NCBI GenBank assembly: GCA_002371335.1
Contig: DFHP01000094.1
Coordinates: 1 to 10,414 of the forward strand
Length of the DNA stretch: 10,414 bases
Source of the DNA: Eubacterium sp. UBA3720
Lineage (GTDB): Bacteria; Bacillota; Clostridia; Lachnospirales; Lachnospiraceae
Direction: 5' to 3'
The notes beneath the pieces were generated by a model. That model had not been told where the DNA came from and ran no database searches. It saw only the letters and a program-made list of their open reading frames with translations. Positions 1 to 6,801 of this stretch are shown here, piece after piece. Position 1 is the first letter of the stretch, and every line of letters begins with the position of its first letter. Position numbers and translations under genes: made by a program.

Positions 1-663
1 ATCCGGGAAGTCGAAGGAAACAGCGGAATGTCTGTTGCGCAGTCTCTTTACGACGGCGGCGTACGCGCCTCGGTAGTCAAGGGGGCAAATAACCGCGTTA
101 CTAAAGAAGATATTGATGCGCTGGAAGGGTTTCTGACAGAGGGAGATATTGTGGTTTTTCAGCTGGAGATCCCTATCCCGGTCGTAGAATATGCAGTACG
201 TTTCTGCAGAGAGAGGGGCTGCTATGTGATCCTCAACGGAGCTCCCGCGGCGGAGGTATCAAAAGAAACTCTCCGGCTTACGAACGTTTTTGTCGTAAAT
301 GAGCTGGAGGCAGGCTTCTACTGCGGAAAGCCGGTCAGCGACCGGAATGCGGCGGAACAGGAAATAGTAAAGATGTGTGAGGAACTTGGCAATATCTGCA
401 TTTTTACACTGGGAAAAGAAGGCTCGGTGGTATGCGGAAAAGAACAGGTCGGTTTTGTGCCCTCCCAAAAAGTACAGGCGGTGGAGTCTACCGGTGCGGG
501 AGATTCATTTATCGGCGGACTATGCTATGGACTTATAAAGGGGATGGATGTTTTCGAAGCAGCCCGTTTTGCCACCTGCTGCAGCGCAAAGACCGTATGT
601 AAGACAGGCGGACAGCCGGCGATGCCGGTCCTGTCCGAAGTGATGGAAATATATCAGAAATAA
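1..663 (+). CDS. PfkB/ribokinase-family carbohydrate kinase, 5' end cut by window
   Basis: This is the C-terminal part of an ATP-dependent sugar kinase of the PfkB (ribokinase) family, which phosphorylates a sugar or sugar derivative. The frame is open from base 1, so the true start lies upstream; the ATG at 28 is internal. The family signature 2, TGAGDSF, is encoded at 490-510, with the catalytic-base Asp at 502-504. Other family marks are the QLEIP stretch near 172-186, NGAPA near 235-249 (usually NPAPA in ribokinases) and VNELEA near 295-312. The usual length is about 300 residues and 220 are present. The next gene starts 41 bp downstream and encodes a sugar isomerase-like protein, which suggests one sugar-catabolic operon. 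The substrate cannot be read from the sequence. The stop is TAA with no palindromic repeat behind it. Confidence 0.92.
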   Translation: MREVEGNSGMSVAQSLYDGGVRASVVKGANNRVTKEDIDALEGFLTEGDIVVFQLEIPIPVVEYAVRFCRERGCYVILNGAPAAEVSKETLRLTNVFVVNELEAGFYCGKPVSDRNAAEQEIVKMCEELGNICIFTLGKEGSVVCGKEQVGFVPSQKVQAVESTGAGDSFIGGLCYGLIKGMDVFEAARFATCCSAKTVCKTGGQPAMPVLSEVMEIYQK

Positions 664-704
664 AAACCACGACAACATTGGCACAGCTAGAAGAGGTGAA
701 ACAT

Positions 705-1625
705 ATGTATTATGCAGGACGAATGAATTCCTTTATTTTTAAGGGAAGAACTGTTTTTGACGCGATAGCGTCCTATAGAAAGATGGATGGAATTACACAT
801 CTGGAGTTTAATTATCCGGAGCATATTGAGGGATATGATATTGAGGAAATACGGAAGGCAATGGGACCGCTGAAGGTTAATGGTTTTGCGGTTCGCTGGA
901 GAAATCTCTGGAAAAACGGAGACTTCACGAATCCGGATCCCGGGCTGCGCAGGGAGGCGATCGACATGGCAAAAAAAGCAGCGGATATTTGCAGGTCTCT
1001 CGGCGGCTCAGTCATAACGCTTTGGCTGGAAAATGACGGTTTTGATTACTCCTTTCAGATGGACTATAAAGAGGCCTGGGACCAGATTCTTGAAGCAATG
1101 CGTGAGGTGGCAGACTATGCGCCGGATATGAAATTCAGTATAGAGTATAAGCCGTTTGAAGAACGTAATTTCGCGTTAATGGATTCGGCGGGCATGACGC
1201 TTCTTATGGTCACTGCCATTGATCGTCCAAATGTCGGAGTAACATTCGATTTCTGCCATATGCTGATGAAACGCGACAATCCAAGCTACGGGCTGGCGCT
1301 GGCCGCAAGCAGCGGCAAACTGTTCGGACTTCATATGAACGACGGATACAGCCATCAGGACTCAGGGCTGATCTTCGGTTCGATCCACCATGCACAGTCG
1401 CTGGAATTCGTCTATTACCTGAAAAAATATGATTACCAGGGCGTTGTATTTTTTGATACGTTTCCAATCCGCGAAGAAGCAGAACCGGAAACCCAGGCCA
1501 ACATCGACGCATTCAAAAAATACCTTGCCATCGTTGAAGACATCGGCATCGATAAGATCGGCGAGATCGTATCCCGCCGCGACGGAATCAGCGCACACAA
1601 ACTCGCGCTCAGCATGCTTCGCTGA
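705..1625 (+). CDS. Sugar phosphate isomerase/epimerase-like TIM-barrel protein
   Basis: This 306-residue protein resembles the xylose isomerase-like TIM-barrel superfamily, which includes sugar isomerases, epimerases and AP endonuclease 2 relatives. These enzymes act in the cytoplasm on ketoses or aldoses using a divalent metal. Likely metal or acid-base residues are Glu147 in SIEYKPFE, Asp182 and His185 in TFDFCH, and His210 and Asp213 in LHMND; the C-terminal part carries FFDTFPIRE. I chose the ATG at 705 because AGAGGTGA at 692-699 sits just upstream. An in-frame TTG at 678 would add nine residues but has no good ribosome binding site. The gene follows a PfkB kinase by 41 bp, so a shared sugar pathway of isomerisation and phosphorylation is a reasonable inference. 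The exact substrate is unknown. The TGA stop abuts a palindromic repeat block. Confidence 0.88.
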   Translation: MYYAGRMNSFIFKGRTVFDAIASYRKMDGITHLEFNYPEHIEGYDIEEIRKAMGPLKVNGFAVRWRNLWKNGDFTNPDPGLRREAIDMAKKAADICRSLGGSVITLWLENDGFDYSFQMDYKEAWDQILEAMREVADYAPDMKFSIEYKPFEERNFALMDSAGMTLLMVTAIDRPNVGVTFDFCHMLMKRDNPSYGLALAASSGKLFGLHMNDGYSHQDSGLIFGSIHHAQSLEFVYYLKKYDYQGVVFFDTFPIREEAEPETQANIDAFKKYLAIVEDIGIDKIGEIVSRRDGISAHKLALSMLR

Positions 1626-1829
1626 AACGGAACCGGGGACGGAGATAAGTTCCACCCAACGCTGCCGAAAGCAGCGCGGGAAAGCGGAACTCACCACCGT
1701 CCCCGGTTTCACGTATCGGCGCCAATAAGCTGCATGTACAAATGGAACTTACCTCCGTCCCCGGTTTCACGTATCGGCGCCAATAAGCTGCATGTACAAG
1801 TGGAACTTATCTCCGTCCCCGGTTCCGTT
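1626..1829. repeat. REP-like palindromic repeat block 1 (four copies)
   Basis: The block starts on the base after the TGA stop at 1623-1625. It holds one forward unit (1629-1655) and three reverse units (1684-1710, 1742-1768, 1800-1826) of the 27-bp element with core GGAACCGGGGACGGAG. Its outermost 30 bases (1626-1655 and 1800-1829) are perfect inverted repeats. Between the first two units is a small hairpin GCTGC-CGAAA-GCAGC (1661-1675). A 58-bp compound unit, beginning ACGTATCGGCGCC, occurs twice in tandem at 1711-1768 and 1769-1826, and a third time at 3646-3703. The folded block could terminate transcription of the preceding gene. Reading frames through it, such as the one from 1734, are not taken as genes. 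Confidence 0.9.
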
Positions 1830-1856
1830 GACGAGAGTATCCAAATAGGATATAAT
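1828..1856 (+). promoter_or_regulatory. Sigma-A promoter of the HipB/HipA-like operon
   Basis: The -35 box TTGACG (1828-1833) and a perfect -10 box TATAAT (1851-1856) are separated by 17 bp. Transcription would begin near 1863, about 45 nt before the HTH gene. The first two bases of the -35 box are the last two bases of the palindromic repeat block, so the repeat edge forms part of the promoter. Confidence 0.82.
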
Positions 1857-1882
1857 ATTTTTGGAGATAACCAAATAGGATA
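1838..1882. promoter_or_regulatory. Twin operator, probable autoregulation site of the HipB-like protein
   Basis: The inverted repeat TATCC-AAATA-GGATA at 1838-1852 overlaps the -10 box. A copy with one mismatch, TAACCAAATAGGATA, lies at 1868-1882, exactly 30 bp further on. The half-sites TATCC and GGATA are the same as those of the Escherichia coli HipB operator (TATCC-N8-GGATA), but the spacer here is 5 nt instead of 8. The position over the promoter and at the start of the transcript suits repression by the HTH protein encoded just downstream. Binding itself is inferred. Confidence 0.7.
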
Positions 1883-1908
1883 CTTTGTGAGGATGAAAGA
1901 GGTTTACT

Positions 1909-2313
1909 ATGAGTGTCAGGATAAGAGAATTAAGGGATAAAACCGGGATGACACAGAAGGCCTTTGCGGAAATGTATAGAATTCCCGTTAGTACATTGCG
2001 AAAATGGGAGCAGGGAGAGGCTTCACCGCCGCCTTATGTGATCGACCTGATTGCGAGGACGATACCCGGTACGAACTCATCGCTGCGAATAATCAAGGGG
2101 CGGGAAGGCGATATATATTATTATGACAGAAGCAAGAGGCAGGTATCTGATGTTACAGGAAACTGGATTTTTGTCAGGGAAGATCTCGAAGGGGTAAAAG
2201 AGCCGAATCTGGGCATTTATCTGCATGATCTTTATGAAGACTTCTATGAAATCCAGGAGAGATTTAATGACGATTGCAGGCTTGACAAGACGGAAGATAT
2301 CATTTGGAGTTAG
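1909..2313 (+). CDS. HTH (XRE/HipB-like) DNA-binding protein, probable antitoxin/autorepressor
   Basis: This 134-residue protein has an N-terminal helix-turn-helix of the XRE class at about residues 5-52 (TQKAFAEMYRIPVSTLRKWEQG holds the two core helices). A C-terminal half of about 80 residues (YYYDRSKRQVSDVTGNWIF onwards) is not a standard HipB tail and may contact the partner kinase. The ATG at 1909 follows GAAAGAGG at 1895-1902. The gene has its own strong promoter and a twin operator whose half-sites match those of E. coli HipB. The HipA-like gene begins 19 bp after its TAG stop, so the two are very likely co-transcribed. By analogy with hipBA it would repress its own operon and restrain the kinase. 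The HTH call is firm; the antitoxin role is inferred. Confidence 0.82.
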   Translation: MSVRIRELRDKTGMTQKAFAEMYRIPVSTLRKWEQGEASPPPYVIDLIARTIPGTNSSLRIIKGREGDIYYYDRSKRQVSDVTGNWIFVREDLEGVKEPNLGIYLHDLYEDFYEIQERFNDDCRLDKTEDIIWS

Positions 2314-2332
2314 ATGACAGAGGTGTTGCAGC

Positions 2333-3520
2333 ATGAAAAAATACAATAATGAATATTTTCTTATGCATAAAGATATTCCGGTTGCATTAATGAATATTTC
2401 CGTCGATGGTACACTGGGAAGAGTGCGAAAAAATGAAGAATTTGCAGCACATTTTCCGATCGGTGGTCAGATGAATGATATGAAGATGCATGACTGGTGG
2501 AGAGACCGTGCCATTCCAAAAACACGTCATGGTGCAAAAAGTGCGCTTCAAAAACTGGGATATGTATCAACAGGCAGTGCGCTCGTAAATAATTTGGCCT
2601 TAAGTTTATCCGATTGTTATTGGATAAGGCCCCGTGAAGAGAATATTAAATGGAAAGATGTAAATCTATTTACGAATGATTTCGTCGATACTTTCGGAGA
2701 AATCACGCTCAATCGGGATTTCATGGTCGATATACGCAAAGAAACACGCTTCAATTGTGCCACATCCCAAGGTGAGCTTCAGAAAAAATGGTGCGTTGCA
2801 AGTGATGGCAGGCACTATATGATCAAAGGAAACTATGGTGATTCGTATCAACAGAGCCTGAATGAATTTTTTGCCTCAAAATTACATGAACAACAGGGCT
2901 TTACAAAGTACACACCATACCAGCTTGTAAAGCTGCAGGTTGAAGGCGGCGTTGAAGGTCTCGGCTGCATGAGCTATGACTTCTGCAGTGAAAACATAGA
3001 GTGTATCAGTGCGTGGGAATTGCTGCAGACAGTAAAGATAAAGCAGAACGAATCATATTTTTACCCATTTAAACAGGTGTGCATGAATCTCGGAATGCCG
3101 GAAGAGGAGTTTGACCACTTCATGGATTACCAGATCATGACAGATTATCTCATATCAAATACGGACAGGCACATGAACAATATTGCTGTTATGAGAAATC
3201 CTGATACATTGAAATTGCTGGGATTTGCACCAATTTTTGATTCGGGTAATTCTATGTTTTATAATCTCTCATATGATGCATTGACAAAAGTAAGACTCGA
3301 TGAAATCAGAACACACTCGTTTATAGAAAAAGAAATCAGACTTTTACAGTATGTAAAAGACAGATCAGTCGTAGATATAAAAAAAGCGGAAATGGATTTT
3401 TCTATTTACAAAAAAGACGTCCATGAACGTCATATCAGAATACCTTTACTACAAGACCTTTATGAAAGAAAATGTATTAGTTTAAAGTCCTTTCAGAACG
3501 GAAAAAACATATGGAAATGA
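2333..3520 (+). CDS. HipA-like Ser/Thr kinase-fold protein (putative toxin)
   Basis: This 395-residue protein resembles the HipA kinase family; E. coli HipA phosphorylates glutamyl-tRNA synthetase and drives persistence. Visible motifs, in order, are TSQGELQKKW (144-153, matching the Gly-rich TSGGAQPK-type loop), IKGNYG with candidate ATP-binding Lys165, the catalytic loop NTDRHMNN (276-283; Asp278, His280, Asn282/283) and metal-binding Asp303 in FDSGNS. All the expected catalytic residues are present, so the protein is probably active. The N-terminal part carries HDWWRDRAIPKTR (53-65), a motif I associate with clostridial members rather than E. coli HipA. AGAGGTG (2319-2325) precedes the ATG. 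The region is poorer in GC than the genes on either side, and it is bracketed by palindromic repeat blocks, which suggests transfer as a module. The target and true toxicity are unknown. Confidence 0.85.
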   Translation: MKKYNNEYFLMHKDIPVALMNISVDGTLGRVRKNEEFAAHFPIGGQMNDMKMHDWWRDRAIPKTRHGAKSALQKLGYVSTGSALVNNLALSLSDCYWIRPREENIKWKDVNLFTNDFVDTFGEITLNRDFMVDIRKETRFNCATSQGELQKKWCVASDGRHYMIKGNYGDSYQQSLNEFFASKLHEQQGFTKYTPYQLVKLQVEGGVEGLGCMSYDFCSENIECISAWELLQTVKIKQNESYFYPFKQVCMNLGMPEEEFDHFMDYQIMTDYLISNTDRHMNNIAVMRNPDTLKLLGFAPIFDSGNSMFYNLSYDALTKVRLDEIRTHSFIEKEIRLLQYVKDRSVVDIKKAEMDFSIYKKDVHERHIRIPLLQDLYERKCISLKSFQNGKNIWK

Positions 3521-3706
3521 AACCGGGGACGGAGATAAGTTCCACCCCGCGCTGCTAAGAAACGGAACCGGGGACGGAGTTGAGTTCCACATTCCCGCGC
3601 TGCTTTCGGCAGCGCAGGGTGGAACTCAACTCCGTCCCCGATTTCACGTACCGGCGCCAATAAGCTGCATGTACAAGTGGAACGTACCTCCGTCCCCGGT
3701 TCCGTT
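3519..3706. repeat. REP-like palindromic repeat block 2 (four copies) between convergent genes
   Basis: Forward units lie at 3519-3545 and 3564-3590, and reverse units at 3619-3645 and 3677-3703. The inner pair is fully complementary over 22 bases (3569-3590 with 3619-3640) and encloses the hairpin GCGCTGC-TTTCG-GCAGCGC (3597-3615). The 58-bp compound unit seen twice in block 1 recurs at 3646-3703. The first unit overlaps the TGA stop of the HipA-like gene. On the other strand, the last unit begins two bases past the TGA stop of the rhomboid gene. The block may serve as a bidirectional terminator for these two convergent genes. Confidence 0.9.
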
Positions 3707-4314
3707 CACATTCTCAAAAAGAAAAACAGCGCAGCTCCCGCGAAGAAGCTGGTGAAATGACATACATTATCTGCGCCTCTGCTGAACCCGATGATCAGGA
3801 TCGGAATCACAGCGATCAACACATACAGCAGATTACCGGTAATGCCAAGCCCCGTCACCGTATTCATGATAGTCACGCCCATCAGCCCGCAAATAGCGCC
3901 TGACGCGCCCACGGAAATACATTCATCGCCAAGCACTTTATGGATGATGCACGCCGCAATGCCCCCGATGATACCTGAGCCAAAATAAAAAATCAGCATT
4001 GCCTGCGGACCGAAGGTACTCTCAACGATCAGTCCGTTGATGATCAGGGAAGACATATTGGCCATCAGATGCCCAGGCCCGTCATGGACAAACATACAGG
4101 TAACGAATCGGTATATCTGGAAATGTCTGATCGCCTTGTCAAAACTGCATCCAAGCTGGTCGACCAAAATCCATCCGCCCAATGTCAGAACAAAGCAAAC
4201 AAGATTGGCCAGCACCAGTCTCATCGTCATGTGATTTATTATGAAATCCAGCACAAACCCCGGGATTACCGTGTTCAGCTGTCCATATAAATTCAGGAAA
4301 AAATCATTAAGCAT
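3706..4314 (-). CDS. Rhomboid-family intramembrane serine protease
   Basis: This 202-residue protein is rich in hydrophobic helices, with about six membrane segments. Rhomboids cleave membrane proteins within the bilayer using a Ser-His dyad. The catalytic Ser138 sits in GASGA (136-140), and His186 in VCHFTSFFAG matches the second dyad residue. The oxyanion and loop region is visible as YRFVTCMFVHDGPGHLMAN (68-86), with His82 and Asn86 in the family's HLxxN motif. The ATG is preceded on the minus strand by AAAGGAG, a good ribosome binding site. The gene stands alone and converges on the HipA-like gene. It has no added zinc-finger or ankyrin domain and is near the minimal rhomboid length. The substrate is unknown. 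Its TGA is followed at once by the REP-like unit in the same orientation as at the plus-strand genes. Confidence 0.87.
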   Translation of the reverse strand: MLNDFFLNLYGQLNTVIPGFVLDFIINHMTMRLVLANLVCFVLTLGGWILVDQLGCSFDKAIRHFQIYRFVTCMFVHDGPGHLMANMSSLIINGLIVESTFGPQAMLIFYFGSGIIGGIAACIIHKVLGDECISVGASGAICGLMGVTIMNTVTGLGITGNLLYVLIAVIPILIIGFSRGADNVCHFTSFFAGAALFFFLRM

Positions 4315-4447
4315 AAAAAACTCCTTTATTAACGCTCCCCCACCGCAGTAGTAAATCCATCACACCGTAATTCAATAAGTCTGACATCTAAGCATCACAT
4401 CGGTATACAGCAGCCGAACTAAGGATCCGTGCATAACATCTACAAAG

Positions 4448-4560
4448 AACATCCGGCATAACATCCGCACATAATATTGCCGCATAAAAACCGGACCTGG
4501 ATTCCCGTATAACATCCGGCATAACATCCGCACATAATATTGCCGCATAAAAACCGGACC
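4448..4560. repeat. Direct repeat, 50 identical bp with 63-bp period, in a gene-free stretch
   Basis: Two identical 50-bp copies (4448-4497 and 4511-4560) are separated by 13 unrelated bases. A shorter echo (AACATCCGG, then CACCGGTATA) follows from about 4601, and the sub-motif ATAACATC recurs at 4433, 4458, 4508 and 4521. The segment lies between the rhomboid gene start (4314) and the SH3-protein promoter. The 63-bp period keeps minus-strand frames open, but none has a convincing ribosome binding site or recognisable protein. I see no gene in 4315-4892. Confidence 0.8.
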
Positions 4561-4750
4561 CGGAGTCTCATATACCATTCGCACAAAAGCCCCTGACAAA
4601 AACATCCGGACAAATGCACCGGTATATATGTGCCGGACTCACAAAGAAAATAAATGGCACAAAAAAACAGCACAGATCAGTATCGCAAATAATTTGTAAA
4701 AATAAACCGGATAAACGGATGATGCCAAGGAAGGAATCCCATCTCTGTGC

Positions 4751-4818
4751 CTCGATTTACAGTGGAACTTACCTCCGTCCCTCGATTTACAGTGGAACTT
4801 ACCTCCGTCCCCGGTTCC
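4751..4818. repeat. REP-like repeat block 3, 30-bp tandem duplication
   Basis: A 30-bp segment beginning CTCGATTTACAGTGG is repeated exactly (4751-4780 and 4781-4810). Each contains the reverse form of the 27-bp REP-like unit, the first cut short (4762-4781) and the second complete (4792-4818). Unlike most other blocks this one does not follow a stop codon. Just downstream, TAGGAGG at 4842-4848 looks like a ribosome binding site but has no usable start codon after it, which may mark a lost gene start. Confidence 0.85.
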
Positions 4819-4892
4819 GCGATGATTGTGAAATTGTATTATAGGAGGCCAAAATCGTCAAGTGCGATAAGCATATATTGCGTTGCTTATAC

Positions 4893-4921
4893 TTGTCTGA
4901 AAATAGAAATTATTATATAAT
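4893..4921 (+). promoter_or_regulatory. Sigma-A promoter of the SH3-repeat gene
   Basis: The -35 box TTGTCT (4893-4898) and -10 box TATAAT (4916-4921) are 17 bp apart. The leader to the ATG at 4995 would be about 65 nt. An inverted repeat, ATAAGC at 4867-4872 and GCTTAT at 4885-4890, lies just upstream of the -35 box and could be a regulator site. Confidence 0.75.
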
Positions 4922-4994
4922 AATGTGTAATAATACACCCCTTTTTTCTGAAAATGTGGAAGAGAGGACACATAAATGTATGGAGGGAAATAGC

Positions 4995-5759
4995 ATGGAA
5001 AAGAGGAAAATTTTCAAGAGATCAATCGTTATGGTATTGGTTCTGACTATGCTCGCTGGTGTCATGATGATCGTAAATGTAAATACGGTCCAGGCGCAGG
5101 GTGGCACTTACACAGTTACGGGAACTAAACACTACCTTGCATTAAGAACAGCGCCCGCGTATGATTCCAGAAATGAGATCGGAAAACTCTACAACGGCGA
5201 GACAGTAACGGTCCAGGATACAAGCAACAAGACATATTGGTACGTATACTCACCGAAGCTTGGAAAGAGCGGATACGTAAATAAAAAATATCTGTCAGGA
5301 GGCGGTGGAAACTCCAATAACTCCGGCAGTTACGGCAACTACACAGTCACCGGAACCAAAAACTACCTTGCGCTGAGAACGGCGCCCGCGTATGACTCCA
5401 GAAATGAGATCGGAAAACTCTACAACGGCGAGACAGTAACGGTTCAGGATACAAGCAACGGCACATACTGGTACGTATATTCACCAAAGCTTGGCAAGAG
5501 CGGTTACGTTAATAAAAGGTACCTGTCCGGCGGCGGATCTTCGAACAATTCCGGAAGCTACGGCACATACACTGTCCGCGGAACGACCAATTATCTCGCG
5601 CTCAGGACAGCGCCCGCATACGATTCCAGAAATGAGATCGGAAGACTCTACAACGGCGAGACAGTGACAGTCCAGAATAAAGGCAACGGAACATACTGGT
5701 ATGTATACTCACCTAAGCTTGGCATGAGCGGATATGTAAACAGCAAGTATCTCGGTTGA
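4995..5759 (+). CDS. Secreted protein with three tandem bacterial SH3 domains
   Basis: This 254-residue exported protein has a signal peptide (KRK-rich start, hydrophobic core SIVMVLVLTMLAGVMMIV, probable cleavage after VQAQ near residue 35). Three SH3-like (SH3_3 type) domains follow at about 38-100, 115-177 and 191-253, joined by Gly/Ser/Asn linkers. Each domain carries YLALRTAPAYDSRNEIG and the closing SGYVN-x-KYL or KRYL. Such domains usually bind peptidoglycan or surface ligands; no catalytic domain is present, so an anchoring or ligand-binding role is likely. I place the start at 4995 because GGAGGG at 4982-4987 is 7 nt upstream; in-frame ATGs further up (4878, 4980) would bury the signal peptide. 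The domains are nearly identical, which points to recent duplication. The reductase gene begins 52 bp downstream. Confidence 0.9.
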   Translation: MEKRKIFKRSIVMVLVLTMLAGVMMIVNVNTVQAQGGTYTVTGTKHYLALRTAPAYDSRNEIGKLYNGETVTVQDTSNKTYWYVYSPKLGKSGYVNKKYLSGGGGNSNNSGSYGNYTVTGTKNYLALRTAPAYDSRNEIGKLYNGETVTVQDTSNGTYWYVYSPKLGKSGYVNKRYLSGGGSSNNSGSYGTYTVRGTTNYLALRTAPAYDSRNEIGRLYNGETVTVQNKGNGTYWYVYSPKLGMSGYVNSKYLG

Positions 5760-5811
5760 GATCAAAAAAACACAATAACGATATCCGAATAATAACGGAG
5801 GAACAAAAAAA

Positions 5812-6393
5812 TTGAAAGTAGTACTTATTAACGGAAGCAGAAGAGAAAAAGGCTGCACATACACAGCCTTATCTGAGATAGCCAAAGTCCTGAACGGAAA
5901 CGGTATTGATACAGAAATATTCCATGTGGGATTAAAAGCAGTTAACGGTCAGATAAATGAGATCGTAAAAGAAGTAGCGGAAGCAATGGAAACGGCAGAC
6001 GCCATGATTGTCGGCTCGCCGGTATATTACGCGTCTCCGTCAGGTGAAGTGATCGCCTTCCTTGATCGTCTCTTCACCACCGCGGAAGACGTCCTGACAC
6101 TCAAGCCCGCAGCGTCGATCGCCTCCGCCAGAAGAGCAGGAACCACGGCGACACTCGACGTACTGAACAAATACTTCATGTATGCTCAGATGCCCGTCAT
6201 CTCATCACGCTACTGGAACATGGTCCACGGCAGCAATCCCGACGACGTCATGAAAGACGAAGAAGGACTTCAGATCATGCGAACCATCGGAACAAACATG
6301 AGCTGGATACTGAAAAGCATCGAAACAGGACGCAAATACGGCGTGGAACAGCCGATCATCGAAGACAAAATCTTCACCAACTTCATCCGCTGA
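5812..6393 (+). CDS. Flavodoxin-like NAD(P)H-dependent FMN reductase family protein
   Basis: This 193-residue cytoplasmic protein belongs to the NADPH-dependent FMN reductase/flavodoxin superfamily. The N-terminal VLINGSRREKGCTYTAL (4-20) matches the FMN-phosphate loop of this fold, and VGSPVYYASPSGEVIAFLDRL (68-88) matches its flavin-ring-contact region. The start is TTG at 5812, supported by CGGAGGAA at 5796-5803; no ATG fits as well. It lacks the Cys cluster of iron-sulfur flavoproteins. The electron acceptor cannot be told. It lies 52 bp after the SH3-protein gene with no clear terminator between, so co-transcription is possible. The TGA stop is followed after seven bases by two tandem forward REP-like units. 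Confidence 0.88.
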   Translation: MKVVLINGSRREKGCTYTALSEIAKVLNGNGIDTEIFHVGLKAVNGQINEIVKEVAEAMETADAMIVGSPVYYASPSGEVIAFLDRLFTTAEDVLTLKPAASIASARRAGTTATLDVLNKYFMYAQMPVISSRYWNMVHGSNPDDVMKDEEGLQIMRTIGTNMSWILKSIETGRKYGVEQPIIEDKIFTNFIR

Positions 6394-6457
6394 CCACCAC
6401 GGAACCGGGGACGGAGACAAGTTCCACCACGGAACCGGGGACGGAGATGAGTTCCAC
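6394..6457. repeat. REP-like repeat block 4, two tandem forward units after a stop codon
   Basis: Two 30-bp units starting CCACCACGGAACC lie at 6394-6423 and 6424-6453, directly after the TGA at 6391-6393. They contain the 27-bp element at 6401-6427 and 6431-6457. The two differ only in the variable triplet region (ACA versus ATG). No reverse partner follows, so unlike other blocks this one cannot form a long perfect hairpin. Confidence 0.88.
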
Positions 6458-6801
6458 CCTGCCTGATAATTCGTTCCTGTTATGCGGATACATCTATCAC
6501 CGCATTTACCCTGCAGTCCTGTATTTGTCCTGCAACTCTGTTTTTTGTCTAAAATCTCCGTGTTTAACCAGCCGCACCCGCCCGTAAGGCGGGTGCTTCA
6601 GTATGTAGGCTATAAACACGTGTTACCTGCCAGCGTCTAAAGGCGCTGGCTTTCCCTTTTGAGAGACCGGAGGCTTCTGCCTCGGAGCCCCTTCAATCCA
6701 CATCGCATTCCACCTGACCGCACCCTTAAGAGGCGGCTCTATTTACTTGATCCTTTCCAGACTTCGCCCCGAAAAGATCATAATGCTCAACTGACTAAAG
6801 T
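6458..6801. other. Gene-free stretch with two strong hairpins
   Basis: I see no convincing gene here. Two hairpins lie close together: GCACCCGCC-CGTAA-GGCGGGTGC (6574-6596, 9-bp stem) and GCCAGCG with CGCTGGC (6629-6650, 7-bp stem plus a wobble), the second followed by TTTCCCTTTT. The second could terminate plus-strand transcription from the reductase gene. A further imperfect stem, CCGGAGGC with GCCTCGG, is at about 6667-6685. Paired hairpins of this kind also occur at ends of IS200/IS605-type elements, but no transposase is present, so that is only a possibility. Confidence 0.45.

Noticed and set aside
1734..1940. Open frame of 68 codons across the end of repeat block 1 and the hip-like promoter
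   Set aside because: It is made of repeat sequence, runs over the promoter and operators, has no ribosome binding site and overlaps the real HTH gene start.
1626..3706. CRISPR array
   Set aside because: Repeat spacing is irregular, units occur in both orientations as palindromes, and there are no uniform unique spacers or cas genes.
4372..4673. Two overlapping minus-strand frames of 77 codons with a 21-residue repeat
   Set aside because: They exist because the 63-bp repeat is a multiple of three; both frames are open, neither has a good start signal or a recognisable protein.
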